Source: J054 sp051008735
GTDB lineage: Bacteria; Pseudomonadota; Gammaproteobacteria; Steroidobacterales; GCA-2729495
DNA: 13,464 nucleotides
Assembly (NCBI GenBank): GCA_051008735.1
Contig: JBPCXH010000113.1
Coordinates: forward strand, 1-13,464
Reading direction: 5' to 3'
Shown: positions 6,743-12,922 of the stretch, piece by piece
Layout of the letters: each line of letters opens with the position of its first letter
Position numbering within the stretch: the stretch's first letter is position 1
Notes under the pieces: generated by a model
Seen by the model: the letters and a program-made list of their open reading frames with translations, nothing else
Databases searched by the model: none
What the model was told of the DNA's origin: nothing
Translations under genes and position numbers: made by a program

Positions 6743-7141
6743 TCAGCCGGGATCCTGGCGGGCGCGCGCAATCCGGCAGCCGATCCAGGCAACAAAGGTC
6801 AGGGCGATGACGCCCAGCAAAAGATACTGGGGCGCCGCCAGGTATTCACGCTGGGGTGCCACCTCTTCTGGCAATACCGCACGCCACAGGTACCAGACTG
6901 TACCCATGATTGCCGGTATCCAGGTTGGCCAGAGCGCGATCCACTGGCCAGCACGCACCCGGTTGGCACCGCGAAGTAACAGGCCTGAAACCAGCCCGCC
7001 CAGCAACATGGGAATCACATTGATTCCGGCGACTGCAATCAGAGTATCCAGACGCGGCCCGAAACAAATCAGCGCGCCCAGGACTGCCGCTGCAGGCAGC
7101 ATTACCATCCCGGCAAGATTCAGTTTTCCGTATCCAGTCAT
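6743..7141 (-). CDS. Hypothetical four-helix membrane protein
   Basis: I do not recognise this 132-residue protein. It has four hydrophobic segments at about residues 9-27, 31-56, 67-90 and 106-125, short loops, and a positively charged C-terminus (CRIARARQ) that should lie in the cytoplasm. The first two segments are joined by a very short GPRLD turn. A Trp-rich stretch (WIALWPTWIPAIMGTVWYLW) forms the third helix. The ATG at 7141 is preceded by AAGAG about eight bases upstream, a fair ribosome site. It lies nine bases upstream of the DUF6687-like gene and may be co-translated with it. A role as membrane partner of that protein is only a guess from position. Confidence 0.72.
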   Translation of the reverse strand: MTGYGKLNLAGMVMLPAAAVLGALICFGPRLDTLIAVAGINVIPMLLGGLVSGLLLRGANRVRAGQWIALWPTWIPAIMGTVWYLWRAVLPEEVAPQREYLAAPQYLLLGVIALTFVAWIGCRIARARQDPG

Positions 7142-7169
7142 GCTCGATTGCTCTTATGTTTCGCTAACA

Positions 7170-7197
7170 GGGCAGGGCCCACGGCAGGCACCTGCCC
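7170..7197 (-). repeat. Overlapping GC-rich inverted repeats in a 67-base gap
   Basis: In the gap between the 123-residue gene and the membrane-protein gene, CCTGCC (7191-7196) can pair with either of two GGCAGG copies: 7171-7176, extended to 7 bp as GGGCAGG/CCTGCCC (7170-7176 with 7191-7197), or the nearer copy at 7183-7188. The stems exclude each other. No T-run follows on either strand. It may be an mRNA processing or attenuation site within the minus-strand run. Confidence 0.4.
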
Positions 7198-7208
7198 GGG
7201 CGCTTATT

Positions 7209-7580
7209 TTATGGAACCTTCGTCGCAAGTTGAAATCCACTTTCATCGCTTGGCCACATGCCGTCATAACAAAAGGCTTCCAGGCTGTGCAGCCGGCCAT
7301 CTCTGACATCCACCAGGAACTCGGCGCCGCCCGGCAGGGCCTGATGCGTGCCGGCCACCGCCCCTAATCGCACTGCGGCATCGGCTTTGGGCGCGCCCGG
7401 CGGCAGGCGTAACCGGGTCATGAAGCCCACCCCGCTGTAAGTGCGCGAGACCACTTCGGCCTGCGCCAGCTGCGCCTGCCAGTCCGCATCCCCTGCCGGC
7501 AGCGCGACCTTGAGCACGGCTTGCTCTAATTCACTCAGTGCCGGGGTCTCCGGAATATCGCCGGTAACGGATACTCGCAT
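7209..7580 (-). CDS. Hypothetical protein, 123 residues
   Basis: I do not recognise a named family. The protein is soluble, has a helical N-terminal half (about 15-42), and then alternating strands: VVSRTYSGVGFMTRLRLP (43-60), LGAVAGTH, GAEFLVDVRDGRLHSLEAF (85-103) and YDGMWP (105-110). The end resembles small alpha+beta proteins in which a strand, a DGR turn and an LEAF strand are followed by a Trp-Pro. The ATG shares one base with the stop of the upstream hydrolase gene (TGATG), so translation is almost certainly coupled. A linked job with the hydrolase is plausible but unproven. Confidence 0.72.
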   Translation of the reverse strand: MRVSVTGDIPETPALSELEQAVLKVALPAGDADWQAQLAQAEVVSRTYSGVGFMTRLRLPPGAPKADAAVRLGAVAGTHQALPGGAEFLVDVRDGRLHSLEAFCYDGMWPSDESGFQLATKVP

Positions 7581-8386
7581 CAGCCTGCTCCGGACTGTTC
7601 CTGGGAGCAGGAGTTTAACAAGACCAGCAGAGCACCATAAAAGGCGTCCGGATTATCCTGCATCGGAAAATGTGCCGCTGCCTCGATTTCGACGACTTGC
7701 TGCGAAGGCAGCGCGCTCAATTCCGGCAGGTGTCGATTGTCAGCTCCGTAAACAAACCAGGCCGGGCAGGGAGCCGCGTTGAAACGAGCCAGCATTTCGC
7801 CACTGCCCGCCCAGTGCATCAGTGACACAGCACTGCGGTGAAAGGCCACGGGATCAGCATGACCTGCATCGAAAGACACGCGAGGATCCGTGGCCACACG
7901 GCGACGAAAAGGCTGGAGAAATTCGGCTTCAAAACCGGCTTCGGGAAGCCTCGAGGCTTCAGCAGCCACGCCGCAACTTTCGGCCACCAGACGCGGCTCC
8001 ACCAACACCAGGCTGGCCAGACGCGAGAGCATGCGCGTATCCAGCAGCAAGGCCGCCGTACCGCCCATGCTGTGAGCCACCAGGTGGACCCGACGCGAGG
8101 CACGCTGGTCGAGCACACTGGCCAGAACCCGGGCCTGCTGCCGGAGGTCATAACTGAAGTCCTCCGGCCTGGGTGAACGACCAAAGCCTGGCAAATCCAA
8201 AGCCAGCAATGACCAGTCGCGGAATTCCGGGCGGGACCAGAGCTGAGAAAAACTGTTCTTGGAGCAGCCCAGACCATGCACGAGCAGCAGCAGATCTTCG
8301 CTGCCTGTCTCACGAGACCAGGCCGCCAGGCGAAAGTGCTGGCCTGCTGCCGACACCGGCACGACGATCTCCGGGACAGGGGCCAT
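7580..8386 (-). CDS. Alpha/beta-fold hydrolase
   Basis: This 268-residue soluble protein has the layout of a serine alpha/beta hydrolase. The oxyanion-hole motif HGLG is at 37-40, DLPGFGRS at 64-71, and the nucleophile elbow AHSMGG at 104-109 with Ser106 as nucleophile. Asp216 in VYGADNRH sits after a predicted late strand, and the catalytic His239 lies in AAAHFPMQDNPDAF. Small-residue positions around the elbow match esterase/C-C hydrolase relatives, but the substrate cannot be read from the sequence. No signal peptide is visible, so it should be cytoplasmic. The ATG at 8386 has AAAGG about eight bases upstream. It lies ten bases after the SelW-like stop and its own stop overlaps the next start by one base. 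Confidence 0.88.
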   Translation of the reverse strand: MAPVPEIVVPVSAAGQHFRLAAWSRETGSEDLLLLVHGLGCSKNSFSQLWSRPEFRDWSLLALDLPGFGRSPRPEDFSYDLRQQARVLASVLDQRASRRVHLVAHSMGGTAALLLDTRMLSRLASLVLVEPRLVAESCGVAAEASRLPEAGFEAEFLQPFRRRVATDPRVSFDAGHADPVAFHRSAVSLMHWAGSGEMLARFNAAPCPAWFVYGADNRHLPELSALPSQQVVEIEAAAHFPMQDNPDAFYGALLVLLNSCSQEQSGAG

Positions 8387-8396
8387 GGGGTCGCCT

Positions 8397-8672
8397 TTAG
8401 CTGTCTACATGTCCGAGATCGCGACCGGGCGCAATACGGTCACGCAATCTCTGCTTGAGTTCCTTGGCTTCAGGAAAGCGGCCTTCGGTCGCCCGCGACC
8501 AGAGAGCGTCACCATTGAGGCGCACCTCGAAAATGCCGCCCTCGCTGCCAGGCCGCAAGGAAACTTCATCCAGCTCCTGCTCAAAAGTGGTAAGCAATTC
8601 CTGAGCCAGCCACGCGGCCCTCAGCAACCACTTGCAGCCCGTGCAGTACTCAATTTCTATTTTTGCGCTCAT
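8397..8672 (-). CDS. SelT/SelW/SelH-family (Rdx) thioredoxin-like protein, Cys form
   Basis: This 91-residue protein starts with IEIEYCTGCKWLLRAAWLAQELL, the hallmark of the selenoprotein W-like family. The redox motif CxxC is at Cys10-Cys13, immediately after the first beta strand. In selenoprotein members the second position is selenocysteine; here it is plain Cys and no UGA is involved. The later GSEGGIFEVRLNGDALWSR (residues 42-60) and GRFPEAKELKQRLRDRI (64-80) fit the family fold. The ATG at 8672 follows a purine-rich AGGGGG. Family members are thought to act in thiol redox chemistry, but bacterial ones are mostly uncharacterised. It begins a closely spaced trio with the hydrolase and the 123-residue protein. 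Confidence 0.88.
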   Translation of the reverse strand: MSAKIEIEYCTGCKWLLRAAWLAQELLTTFEQELDEVSLRPGSEGGIFEVRLNGDALWSRATEGRFPEAKELKQRLRDRIAPGRDLGHVDS

Positions 8673-8695
8673 GCCGCCCCCTGATCATCACTGTT

Positions 8696-9028
8696 TTAAT
8701 CAATCTGCTGCATATCCTGATCACTTAGACCTTTACCCCATACAGGTGTGGTGAGGTTAACCACCGGCGGCCCATCCAGCAGGTGCCCGATGCGGGCCAT
8801 ATAGTCGGCAAAGCGTCTGGACTCGGCGGCTTTTTCGAAGCTGCTCTGGGTCTGGTAGATCTCGAAGAGGCAAAACACATCGTCATCGTCTTTGTCTTCG
8901 CAGAAAAAGTAGACAGGCTGCTGCGTGTTGCCATCGATCCCGGGCTTCATCAGCTCCTCCCATGCCCGACGTACCAGTTCGCGTTGCCCCGGTTTAGTGC
9001 GGGTTCTTACAAAAAGCGCCAGCTGCAT
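8696..9028 (-). CDS. Antibiotic biosynthesis monooxygenase (ABM) domain protein
   Basis: The 110-residue protein fits the small dimeric alpha/beta-barrel ABM family, which includes quinol monooxygenases (YgiN), haem-degrading enzymes and many proteins of unknown role. The first strand and helix read LALFVRTRTKPGQRELVRRAW (residues 3-23), followed by the strand VYFFCEDKDDDDVFCLFEIYQT with an acidic hairpin at 45-50, and the helix SSFEKAAESRRFADYM (62-77). These are the usual ABM order of elements. Catalytic residues are poorly conserved in this family, so activity cannot be deduced. ATG 9028 has AGGAC about five bases upstream. A TATTAT sequence lies within the 47-base gap upstream, on the coding strand, and could be part of a promoter. 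Confidence 0.8.
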   Translation of the reverse strand: MQLALFVRTRTKPGQRELVRRAWEELMKPGIDGNTQQPVYFFCEDKDDDDVFCLFEIYQTQSSFEKAAESRRFADYMARIGHLLDGPPVVNLTTPVWGKGLSDQDMQQID

Positions 9029-9075
9029 GTCCTGATGTCCCGGTTAACTGTTACCAATGATAATAGCGCAGGGGC

Positions 9076-9477
9076 TCAAGACCGGTTGGTCACCAGGGCT
9101 GCGCGAACCACCCGCTGATCCGCCTCCCCCAGGACGCCATCCGCCAGCAGGCGCTGCAAGCTGACAGCGTCGGCTTCACCGATGAGCAGGTTTGCCGCCA
9201 GCTCAGGATGATCCTGCGCGAAGCTCAGGCTGGGCAATGCCCGCTTTCCGAGCAGCTCATCCAGTTCTGCCGCCTGTGCTGCATCCAACAACTCGCCGGG
9301 CCGGGCCCAGACCAGCAGTCGCTTGAAGAATGCCATCCGAGCCGGCCGGGCATCGGCCAAGGCAAGCTCACCGAGGAGTTTTTGTTCGAAATAGCGATGC
9401 GGGTCGAGCATCAGGGAAGCGATGTGCCGGATCAGCAGCTCGCAATAATCAGACAGGGCGTCGTCGGCTGACTTCAT
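9076..9477 (-). CDS. Hypothetical helical protein, 133 residues
   Basis: I do not recognise this protein. It appears almost wholly alpha-helical, soluble and leucine/alanine-rich, with no cysteine pair, signal peptide or membrane segment. Helices are suggested at about 5-25 (ALSDYCELLIRHIASLM), 30-42, 45-60 (RMAFFKRLLVWARP) and 64-80 (ELLDAAQAAELDELLGKR), and the last third contains DADAVSL-like helix starts. ATG 9477 is preferred; GTG at 9480 is directly before it. It lies eight bases after the DUF456 gene, so the two are probably on one transcript. The coding call rests on steady spacing within the operon and typical amino-acid composition. Confidence 0.68.
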   Translation of the reverse strand: MKSADDALSDYCELLIRHIASLMLDPHRYFEQKLLGELALADARPARMAFFKRLLVWARPGELLDAAQAAELDELLGKRALPSLSFAQDHPELAANLLIGEADAVSLQRLLADGVLGEADQRVVRAALVTNRS

Positions 9478-9485
9478 CACCGCTC

Positions 9486-9974
9486 TCAGACGAAGCGCAT
9501 GAACAAATACAGGCCGACCATGCTAAAAGCGATGGCAACTTTCAGCGCGGTCCCCAGCAGCAGGCCGATTGCCGTACCGATACCCGCCCGGCCGGCGGAC
9601 CGCAGATCCCGCACGACGGAAAACTGCCCGGCACAGGCGCCCAGCAATGGCCCGAGCAGGATACCCGGCAAACCGAAGAACAGGCCGACAATACCGCCCA
9701 CTGCTGCACCCAGCATAGCTCGCGGCGACGCGCCAAAGCGCTGGGCGCCCAGCAGTCCGGCCACGAAATCAATCAGGTAGGTGAGCACGGCAAGGGCCGC
9801 GAGAGCAGTCAGGGTCCACGAACCGACGTACGAAAAGTCTTCTGCCCAGGCCATCAGAAAAAAGCCCAGGAACATGATCGGGGCACCAGGCAGGGCCGGC
9901 AGAATCAGACCGGCAAAACCACCGATGGCGAGCAAGGCGCCCACCACGATCAGGGACCACTCGGTCGGGCCCAT
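9486..9974 (-). CDS. DUF456 family membrane protein
   Basis: This 162-residue integral membrane protein is built of glycine-rich hydrophobic segments at about residues 6-28, 31-45, 53-78, 86-118 and 131-160. The motifs LPALPGAPIMFLGFF (25-39), YLIDFVAGLLGAQRFGASPRAMLGA (66-90) and GLFFGLPGILLGPLLGA (97-113) are typical of DUF456, a family of unknown function found next to many different genes. The start is ATG 9974, whose A is shared with the stop of the carbonic anhydrase gene (TGATG); a longer frame to 10013 would run into that gene. The tight overlap suggests coupled translation with carbonic anhydrase, but no functional link is established for the family. Confidence 0.88.
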   Translation of the reverse strand: MGPTEWSLIVVGALLAIGGFAGLILPALPGAPIMFLGFFLMAWAEDFSYVGSWTLTALAALAVLTYLIDFVAGLLGAQRFGASPRAMLGAAVGGIVGLFFGLPGILLGPLLGACAGQFSVVRDLRSAGRAGIGTAIGLLLGTALKVAIAFSMVGLYLFMRFV

Positions 9975-10639
9975 CAGTGAGCCTTGAGGGTTTGCTCCCG
10001 GGCTGCCGCACAACGTTCGGTCGCCTGCTCCGGGCTACCGGCGCGCATACCCAGATCGTGCAGCAAGCCGTCTTCGACCCGGTAGATCCAGCCATGCAAC
10101 TCCAGTGGCTGCCGGGAAGCCCAGGCGCGACGCACGACCAGGGTGCGACTGAGATTGCGAACCTGCTCGATCACATTGAGCTCGCACAAACGATCATGCC
10201 GTACGGTATCGTCCGGCATCGCAGCGAGAGCCGCACTTTCACGATCCCTCAACTCACGCACACCGGTCAGCCAGTAATCCACCAGCCCGAGGCGCTCGCC
10301 GTGCAGAGCCGCTTTAACGCCACCGCAACCGTAGTGACCACAGACAATAATGTGCCGAACCTTCAGCGCTTCAACAGCGTACTGAATGACCGAATGACTG
10401 TTCATGTCTTCGCCAGGGACCAGGTTGGCCACATTGCGATGCACGAAGACCTCGCCCGGCATGAGTCCGGTGATCTGGTTAGCCGGCACCCGGCTGTCGG
10501 AACAACCAATCCAGAGAAACTCCGGGGACTGCTGCGCTTTCAGCCGCTCGAAAAAATCCGGGTCGGCAATGCGGACTTCCTCGGCCCACGCGCGATTGTT
10601 ATTCAGCAGCTTGGTGACGATGTCTTGCGGCTTACTCAT
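9974..10639 (-). CDS. can: Beta-class carbonic anhydrase
   Basis: The enzyme interconverts CO2 and bicarbonate in the cytoplasm using zinc. The 221-residue product has the zinc ligands Cys46 and Asp48 in IGCSDSRVP, His102 and Cys105 in CGHYGCGG, and the surrounding MPGEVFVHRNVANLV. Trp43 and Arg68, together with the Tyr in HGWIYRVEDGLL, match the bicarbonate-binding allosteric site known from type II beta enzymes such as Haemophilus HICA and E. coli Can. The enzyme should therefore be pH/bicarbonate-regulated. ATG 10639 aligns with the start of E. coli Can; ATG 10654 would add five residues and lies two bases after the Sel1 gene stop, so coupling could favour it. Neither has a good ribosome site. 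Confidence 0.95.
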   Translation of the reverse strand: MSKPQDIVTKLLNNNRAWAEEVRIADPDFFERLKAQQSPEFLWIGCSDSRVPANQITGLMPGEVFVHRNVANLVPGEDMNSHSVIQYAVEALKVRHIIVCGHYGCGGVKAALHGERLGLVDYWLTGVRELRDRESAALAAMPDDTVRHDRLCELNVIEQVRNLSRTLVVRRAWASRQPLELHGWIYRVEDGLLHDLGMRAGSPEQATERCAAAREQTLKAH

Positions 10640-10656
10640 TTTTATATAACTCATCC

Positions 10657-11163
10657 CTATTGATTGTCTGCAGCGCAGCTGGCCGCCAAAGCTCGCAACT
10701 CAGCTGCCCGGGCCGGCGCGGGTCGCAAACCCAGTTCACCCGCTTCATAGGCATCAGCCAGGCGCGCAAGGGCCAAGGGGTGGGACTGCTCCGCTGCGTC
10801 CTCATACCATTGCAGAGCCCTTATCGGATCGTTGGGCAGCAGCGGTCCTTCCTCCAGCTGCCAGGCCAGCCAATACTGCGCCTCAGGCAGGCCGCCCTGG
10901 GCGGCCACGCTGATAAGACTCGTCGCGCGCTCAGGTTTCCAGGCGGCGAGGCCCAGATCCAGAAGCCCCAGGTAATAGGCGGCCGAGGTATCGCCGTTGG
11001 CATAGGCCACCTCGCAGGCGGCTGTCGCGCTGCGCACATCCGCCACATCGGGGTCGCTGGCAAGCATCAGCAAGCGGGAGCGCTCAGGGCAATCCGTTGC
11101 TGCGGCCATGGGCGCACCGCTCAACAGACCGCACAGGCAAACTAAGGCGGGGGTTGACCGCAT
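10657..11163 (-). CDS. Secreted Sel1-repeat protein
   Basis: This 168-residue protein has an N-terminal signal peptide (MRSTPALVCLCGLLSGAPMAAA, cleavage probably after Ala22), so it should be periplasmic. Three Sel1-like helical repeats follow, at about 57-92 (AAYYLGLLDLGL, then ISVAAQGG), 93-128 (AQYWLAWQLEEGP, then ALQWYEDAAEQS) and 129-162 (ALARLADAYEAGELG). Each has the family's A-x2-LG-x2-Y and AA-x2-G spacing. Such repeats act as protein-binding scaffolds. Cys25 and Cys50 in the mature part could form a disulfide, perhaps made by DsbA. The ATG is at 11163 with GGAAG nine bases upstream. It precedes carbonic anhydrase by a few bases. The binding partner is unknown. Confidence 0.85.
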   Translation of the reverse strand: MRSTPALVCLCGLLSGAPMAAATDCPERSRLLMLASDPDVADVRSATAACEVAYANGDTSAAYYLGLLDLGLAAWKPERATSLISVAAQGGLPEAQYWLAWQLEEGPLLPNDPIRALQWYEDAAEQSHPLALARLADAYEAGELGLRPAPARAAELRALAASCAADNQ

Positions 11164-11224
11164 AATCGAGGGCTTCCTTCAGATAGCGAGGCTGTAGCCG
11201 GCGATTCTAGCGGATCACAGACCT

Positions 11225-11572
11225 TTATCGGCGCCGCGGGCGACGGTCGAGGAAGATTCGCAACGTCGACAGTACAAGCACGGCAAGCACCGTCTCCGTC
11301 AGCAGCACCAGGATGATGCGCGACCAGACGATGGAAGTGACGCCTGTCTCAGCCGCCCGCCGGGCGCTAAGCAACACTATATCTGCCAGGAACGAATGGC
11401 TGCCGAGTATCACCAGGTAACTCAGGGGGATTGCCAATCCCAGGAATCGGCCAACATTGACGGGCGGTGGCCGCGACCAACGGGCAACGGCCAGCGCCAC
11501 GAAAGCAGGCCACAAAAGACTCCCGAAGACTCCAAGCAGCCAGAAAATACTGCCGAGCAAAGACAGGCCCAT
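11225..11572 (-). CDS. Hypothetical membrane protein, 115 residues, three helices
   Basis: I do not recognise this protein. Hydrophobic segments at about residues 5-30, 42-68 and 82-106 predict three membrane spans. The C-terminus DRRPRRR is strongly basic and should stay in the cytoplasm, and the RWSRPPP loop after the first span is also positive. By the positive-inside rule the N-terminus would then be outside. The ATG at 11572 begins MGLSLLGSIFWLLGVFG. The gene follows the 70-residue gene by 15 bases and is 61 bases upstream of the Sel1 gene. The 61-base gap shows no terminator. Confidence 0.68.
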   Translation of the reverse strand: MGLSLLGSIFWLLGVFGSLLWPAFVALAVARWSRPPPVNVGRFLGLAIPLSYLVILGSHSFLADIVLLSARRAAETGVTSIVWSRIILVLLTETVLAVLVLSTLRIFLDRRPRRR

Positions 11573-11587
11573 AAAACTCTCAGGCCT

Positions 11588-11800
11588 TTATTCTTTCCCG
11601 CCCCACTTCTCGCGGTGCGCGTCTTCAGCAGCACTGCGCACCCGAGCATGACTGTTACTTAACAAGAGTTGTGAAGGTGGGCAGACTCGCGCCCGCAGCA
11701 GACCCAGATCCACGGCGGCATCGAACACACTCGCATACCAGGATTCCCATCCCGGCAGACGTCGCTCGACCTGCTCCCGCAAACTTTCCTGGTTGCTCAT
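11588..11800 (-). CDS. Small hypothetical protein, 70 residues
   Basis: This is a short, charged, soluble protein of unknown function. It consists of a helix from about 4-14 (ESLREQVERRL), a PGWESWYASVFDAAVDLG segment, and a C-terminal helix HARVRSAAEDAHREKWG with balanced charges. One Cys is at position 40. The coding call is supported by a strong ribosome site (GAGAGGG, ending about four bases before the ATG at 11800), by co-orientation, and by the 15-base spacing to the membrane-protein gene downstream. A TTGACA on the minus strand at 11829-11824 is too close to the start codon to be its -35 box. No family recognised. Confidence 0.6.
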   Translation of the reverse strand: MSNQESLREQVERRLPGWESWYASVFDAAVDLGLLRARVCPPSQLLLSNSHARVRSAAEDAHREKWGGKE

Positions 11801-11896
11801 TCACCCTCTCTGGGCACACTGAATGTCAAATATCCTACCAGCGTCTGCGCGCCGCAACCTGTGAACTGGCCCATAAGCCGACAGTCTCTCGCCGGG

Positions 11897-12241
11897 CTAG
11901 GCCAATAGCCGTGTCATCGCCGCCTGCAGCTCGGGCACTGCCGGCTTTTCCAGGTCTTCGGCGGCGAGCTCATTCCAGCCACCCCCCGGATTCGGGGCAT
12001 CCAGGCTCAGACGCCCGTCCTTGCCGTTCCAGATCAGTCGCCGGGATTCGCCTCCGGCCTTTAGCTCCACCAACCAGCTGCCGAATTCACTGCTTGCTGC
12101 AATGTAGCGTTCAGGCTCCCCGCCGGCCGCGGTGCAGGCCTGGGTAACCGCCTCGGCAAAAGCCGGATCCTCTGCCACCGCAACCACTTTGGCGTCAGCC
12201 ATCGGGCTGCGCCCGGTCCAGAAAATCTCTTCTTCAGACAT
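11897..12241 (-). CDS. Hypothetical protein, 114 residues
   Basis: I do not recognise a family. The protein is soluble and acidic, with helices at about 24-40 (EDPAFAEAVTQACTAAGG) and 93-113 (AAEDLEKPAVPELQAAMTRLL). Between them are beta strands ERYIAASSEFGSWLVELKAG and SRRLIWNGKDGRLSLD (about 44-82), a compact alpha+beta layout. ATG 12241 is preferred: AGG on the coding strand lies eight bases upstream, while ATG 12247, two codons earlier, has it only two bases away. It is the first gene of the minus-strand run and is separated from the next by 96 bases, in which I see no terminator. Divergent from it across a 281-base gap lies the 72-residue gene. Confidence 0.66.
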   Translation of the reverse strand: MSEEEIFWTGRSPMADAKVVAVAEDPAFAEAVTQACTAAGGEPERYIAASSEFGSWLVELKAGGESRRLIWNGKDGRLSLDAPNPGGGWNELAAEDLEKPAVPELQAAMTRLLA

Positions 12242-12410
12242 GCTCATTACCTAATAAATCTGTCATCTGCCAGTGGAAAAATACCGCCTGTGTAACCAGT
12301 GGCCGGCGTCGCAGCACTGACTCGCCCCTCATTCACCGACTGATGATAATACGCAGGCTGCAGGCGCCAGGCATCTGACGTGCAAGGCCTGACGAATTGA
12401 ACAAAACACT

Positions 12411-12426
12411 TGTGACGCGGGTCACG
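12411..12426. promoter_or_regulatory. CRP-type palindromic operator
   Basis: TGTGACGCGGGTCACG matches the CRP/Vfr consensus TGTGA-N6-TCACA at nine of ten defined positions. It contains a perfect GTGAC/GTCAC inverted repeat (12412-12416 and 12421-12425). It lies in the 281-base gap between two divergent genes, 97 bases before the start of the 72-residue gene, so it could act on either side. A member of the CRP/FNR family is the likely ligand. The half-sites are not FNR/FixK-like (TTGAT). Confidence 0.55.
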
Positions 12427-12449
12427 GAAAGCCCGTTGCGTGAGTCCGT

Positions 12450-12489
12450 GTGACCTGCATCAGCGGCAACACAGATAACCGGCTATATA
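12450..12489 (+). promoter_or_regulatory. Possible promoter region of the 72-residue gene
   Basis: Two alternative cores are visible: GTGACC (12450-12455) with GATAAC (12474-12479), spaced 18 bases; and a TATATA (12484-12489) without a good -35 box. With the first, the CRP-type palindrome would be centred near -67 of the start of transcription, a position compatible with upstream activation. The rest of the 12242-12522 gap shows no open frame or repeat I can support. Both matches are weak. Confidence 0.25.
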
Positions 12490-12522
12490 GTCATGACACT
12501 CAGAGACACAGGAAGAAACGCA

Positions 12523-12741
12523 ATGATGCCCGGTGACAAGGATGACACCAACAGCAGCGATGACCTCAAGGGACTCGAGCAAGCCACCGGAGGCTATGAT
12601 CCCTACTTATCAGACCTGATCAATGGCAGCGGGACCGCACCGCACGAAGAGCGCCGCAGCAAACCGCGGGACACTACCCCGGCGCGCCGGCGGGCCGTGC
12701 TGGCCAGCGGCAATGAGGACACGGTGTCGAAAACCGACTGA
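12523..12741 (+). CDS. Small hydrophilic orphan protein, 72 residues
   Basis: I do not recognise this protein. It is highly charged and probably largely disordered. An acidic N-terminal part (GDKDDTNSSDDLKGLEQ, residues 4-20) is followed by a short segment GGYDPYLSDLING (23-35) with the only aromatic residues, and then a basic part (EERRSKPRDTTPARRRAV, 42-59). The start at 12523 is supported by AGGAAG at 12510-12515, seven bases upstream; a start at 12493 would leave that site inside the gene. A perfect terminator follows 25 bases after the stop, and a CRP-like operator lies upstream, so it appears to be a single-gene transcript. The central aromatic patch may be a protein-binding motif. That is inference. 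Confidence 0.7.
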   Translation: MMPGDKDDTNSSDDLKGLEQATGGYDPYLSDLINGSGTAPHEERRSKPRDTTPARRRAVLASGNEDTVSKTD

Positions 12742-12766
12742 AGCCTGCTTGCCATGAGAGCTTGGG

Positions 12767-12794
12767 AACGGGGCCGGCTGGCCCCGTTTTTTTT
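12767..12794 (+). terminator. Rho-independent terminator
   Basis: AACGGGGCC (12767-12775) pairs perfectly with GGCCCCGTT (12780-12788) around the four-base loop GGCT. The second arm runs directly into eight consecutive T (12787-12794). This is a strong intrinsic terminator for the 72-residue gene on the plus strand. Confidence 0.93.
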
Positions 12795-12922
12795 GCCCGT
12801 CGCCTGAATCGATTGCGCCCGGATGCGCCTGAATCTATCGTGATCGGCATCAGCGGGCGCAGTCACGGGGAGATTCGCGCATCTTTGGTCCTGTCGTTTT
12901 TCCGCTGTTCGCGGCCATTCAT

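Noticed and set aside
9330..9980. A 216-codon plus-strand open frame over the DUF456 gene
   Set aside because: Its product is a low-complexity Gln/Gly/Arg-rich sequence, while the minus strand encodes a coherent membrane protein.
11824..11829. TTGACA on the minus strand upstream of the 70-residue gene
   Set aside because: It is about 24 bases from the start codon, leaving no room for a -10 box before the gene; nothing resembling one occurs at the right spacing.
12799..12840. CGCCTGAATC repeated twice after the terminator
   Set aside because: Two copies of a 10-base word without further structure; likely chance or leftover of a small duplication.
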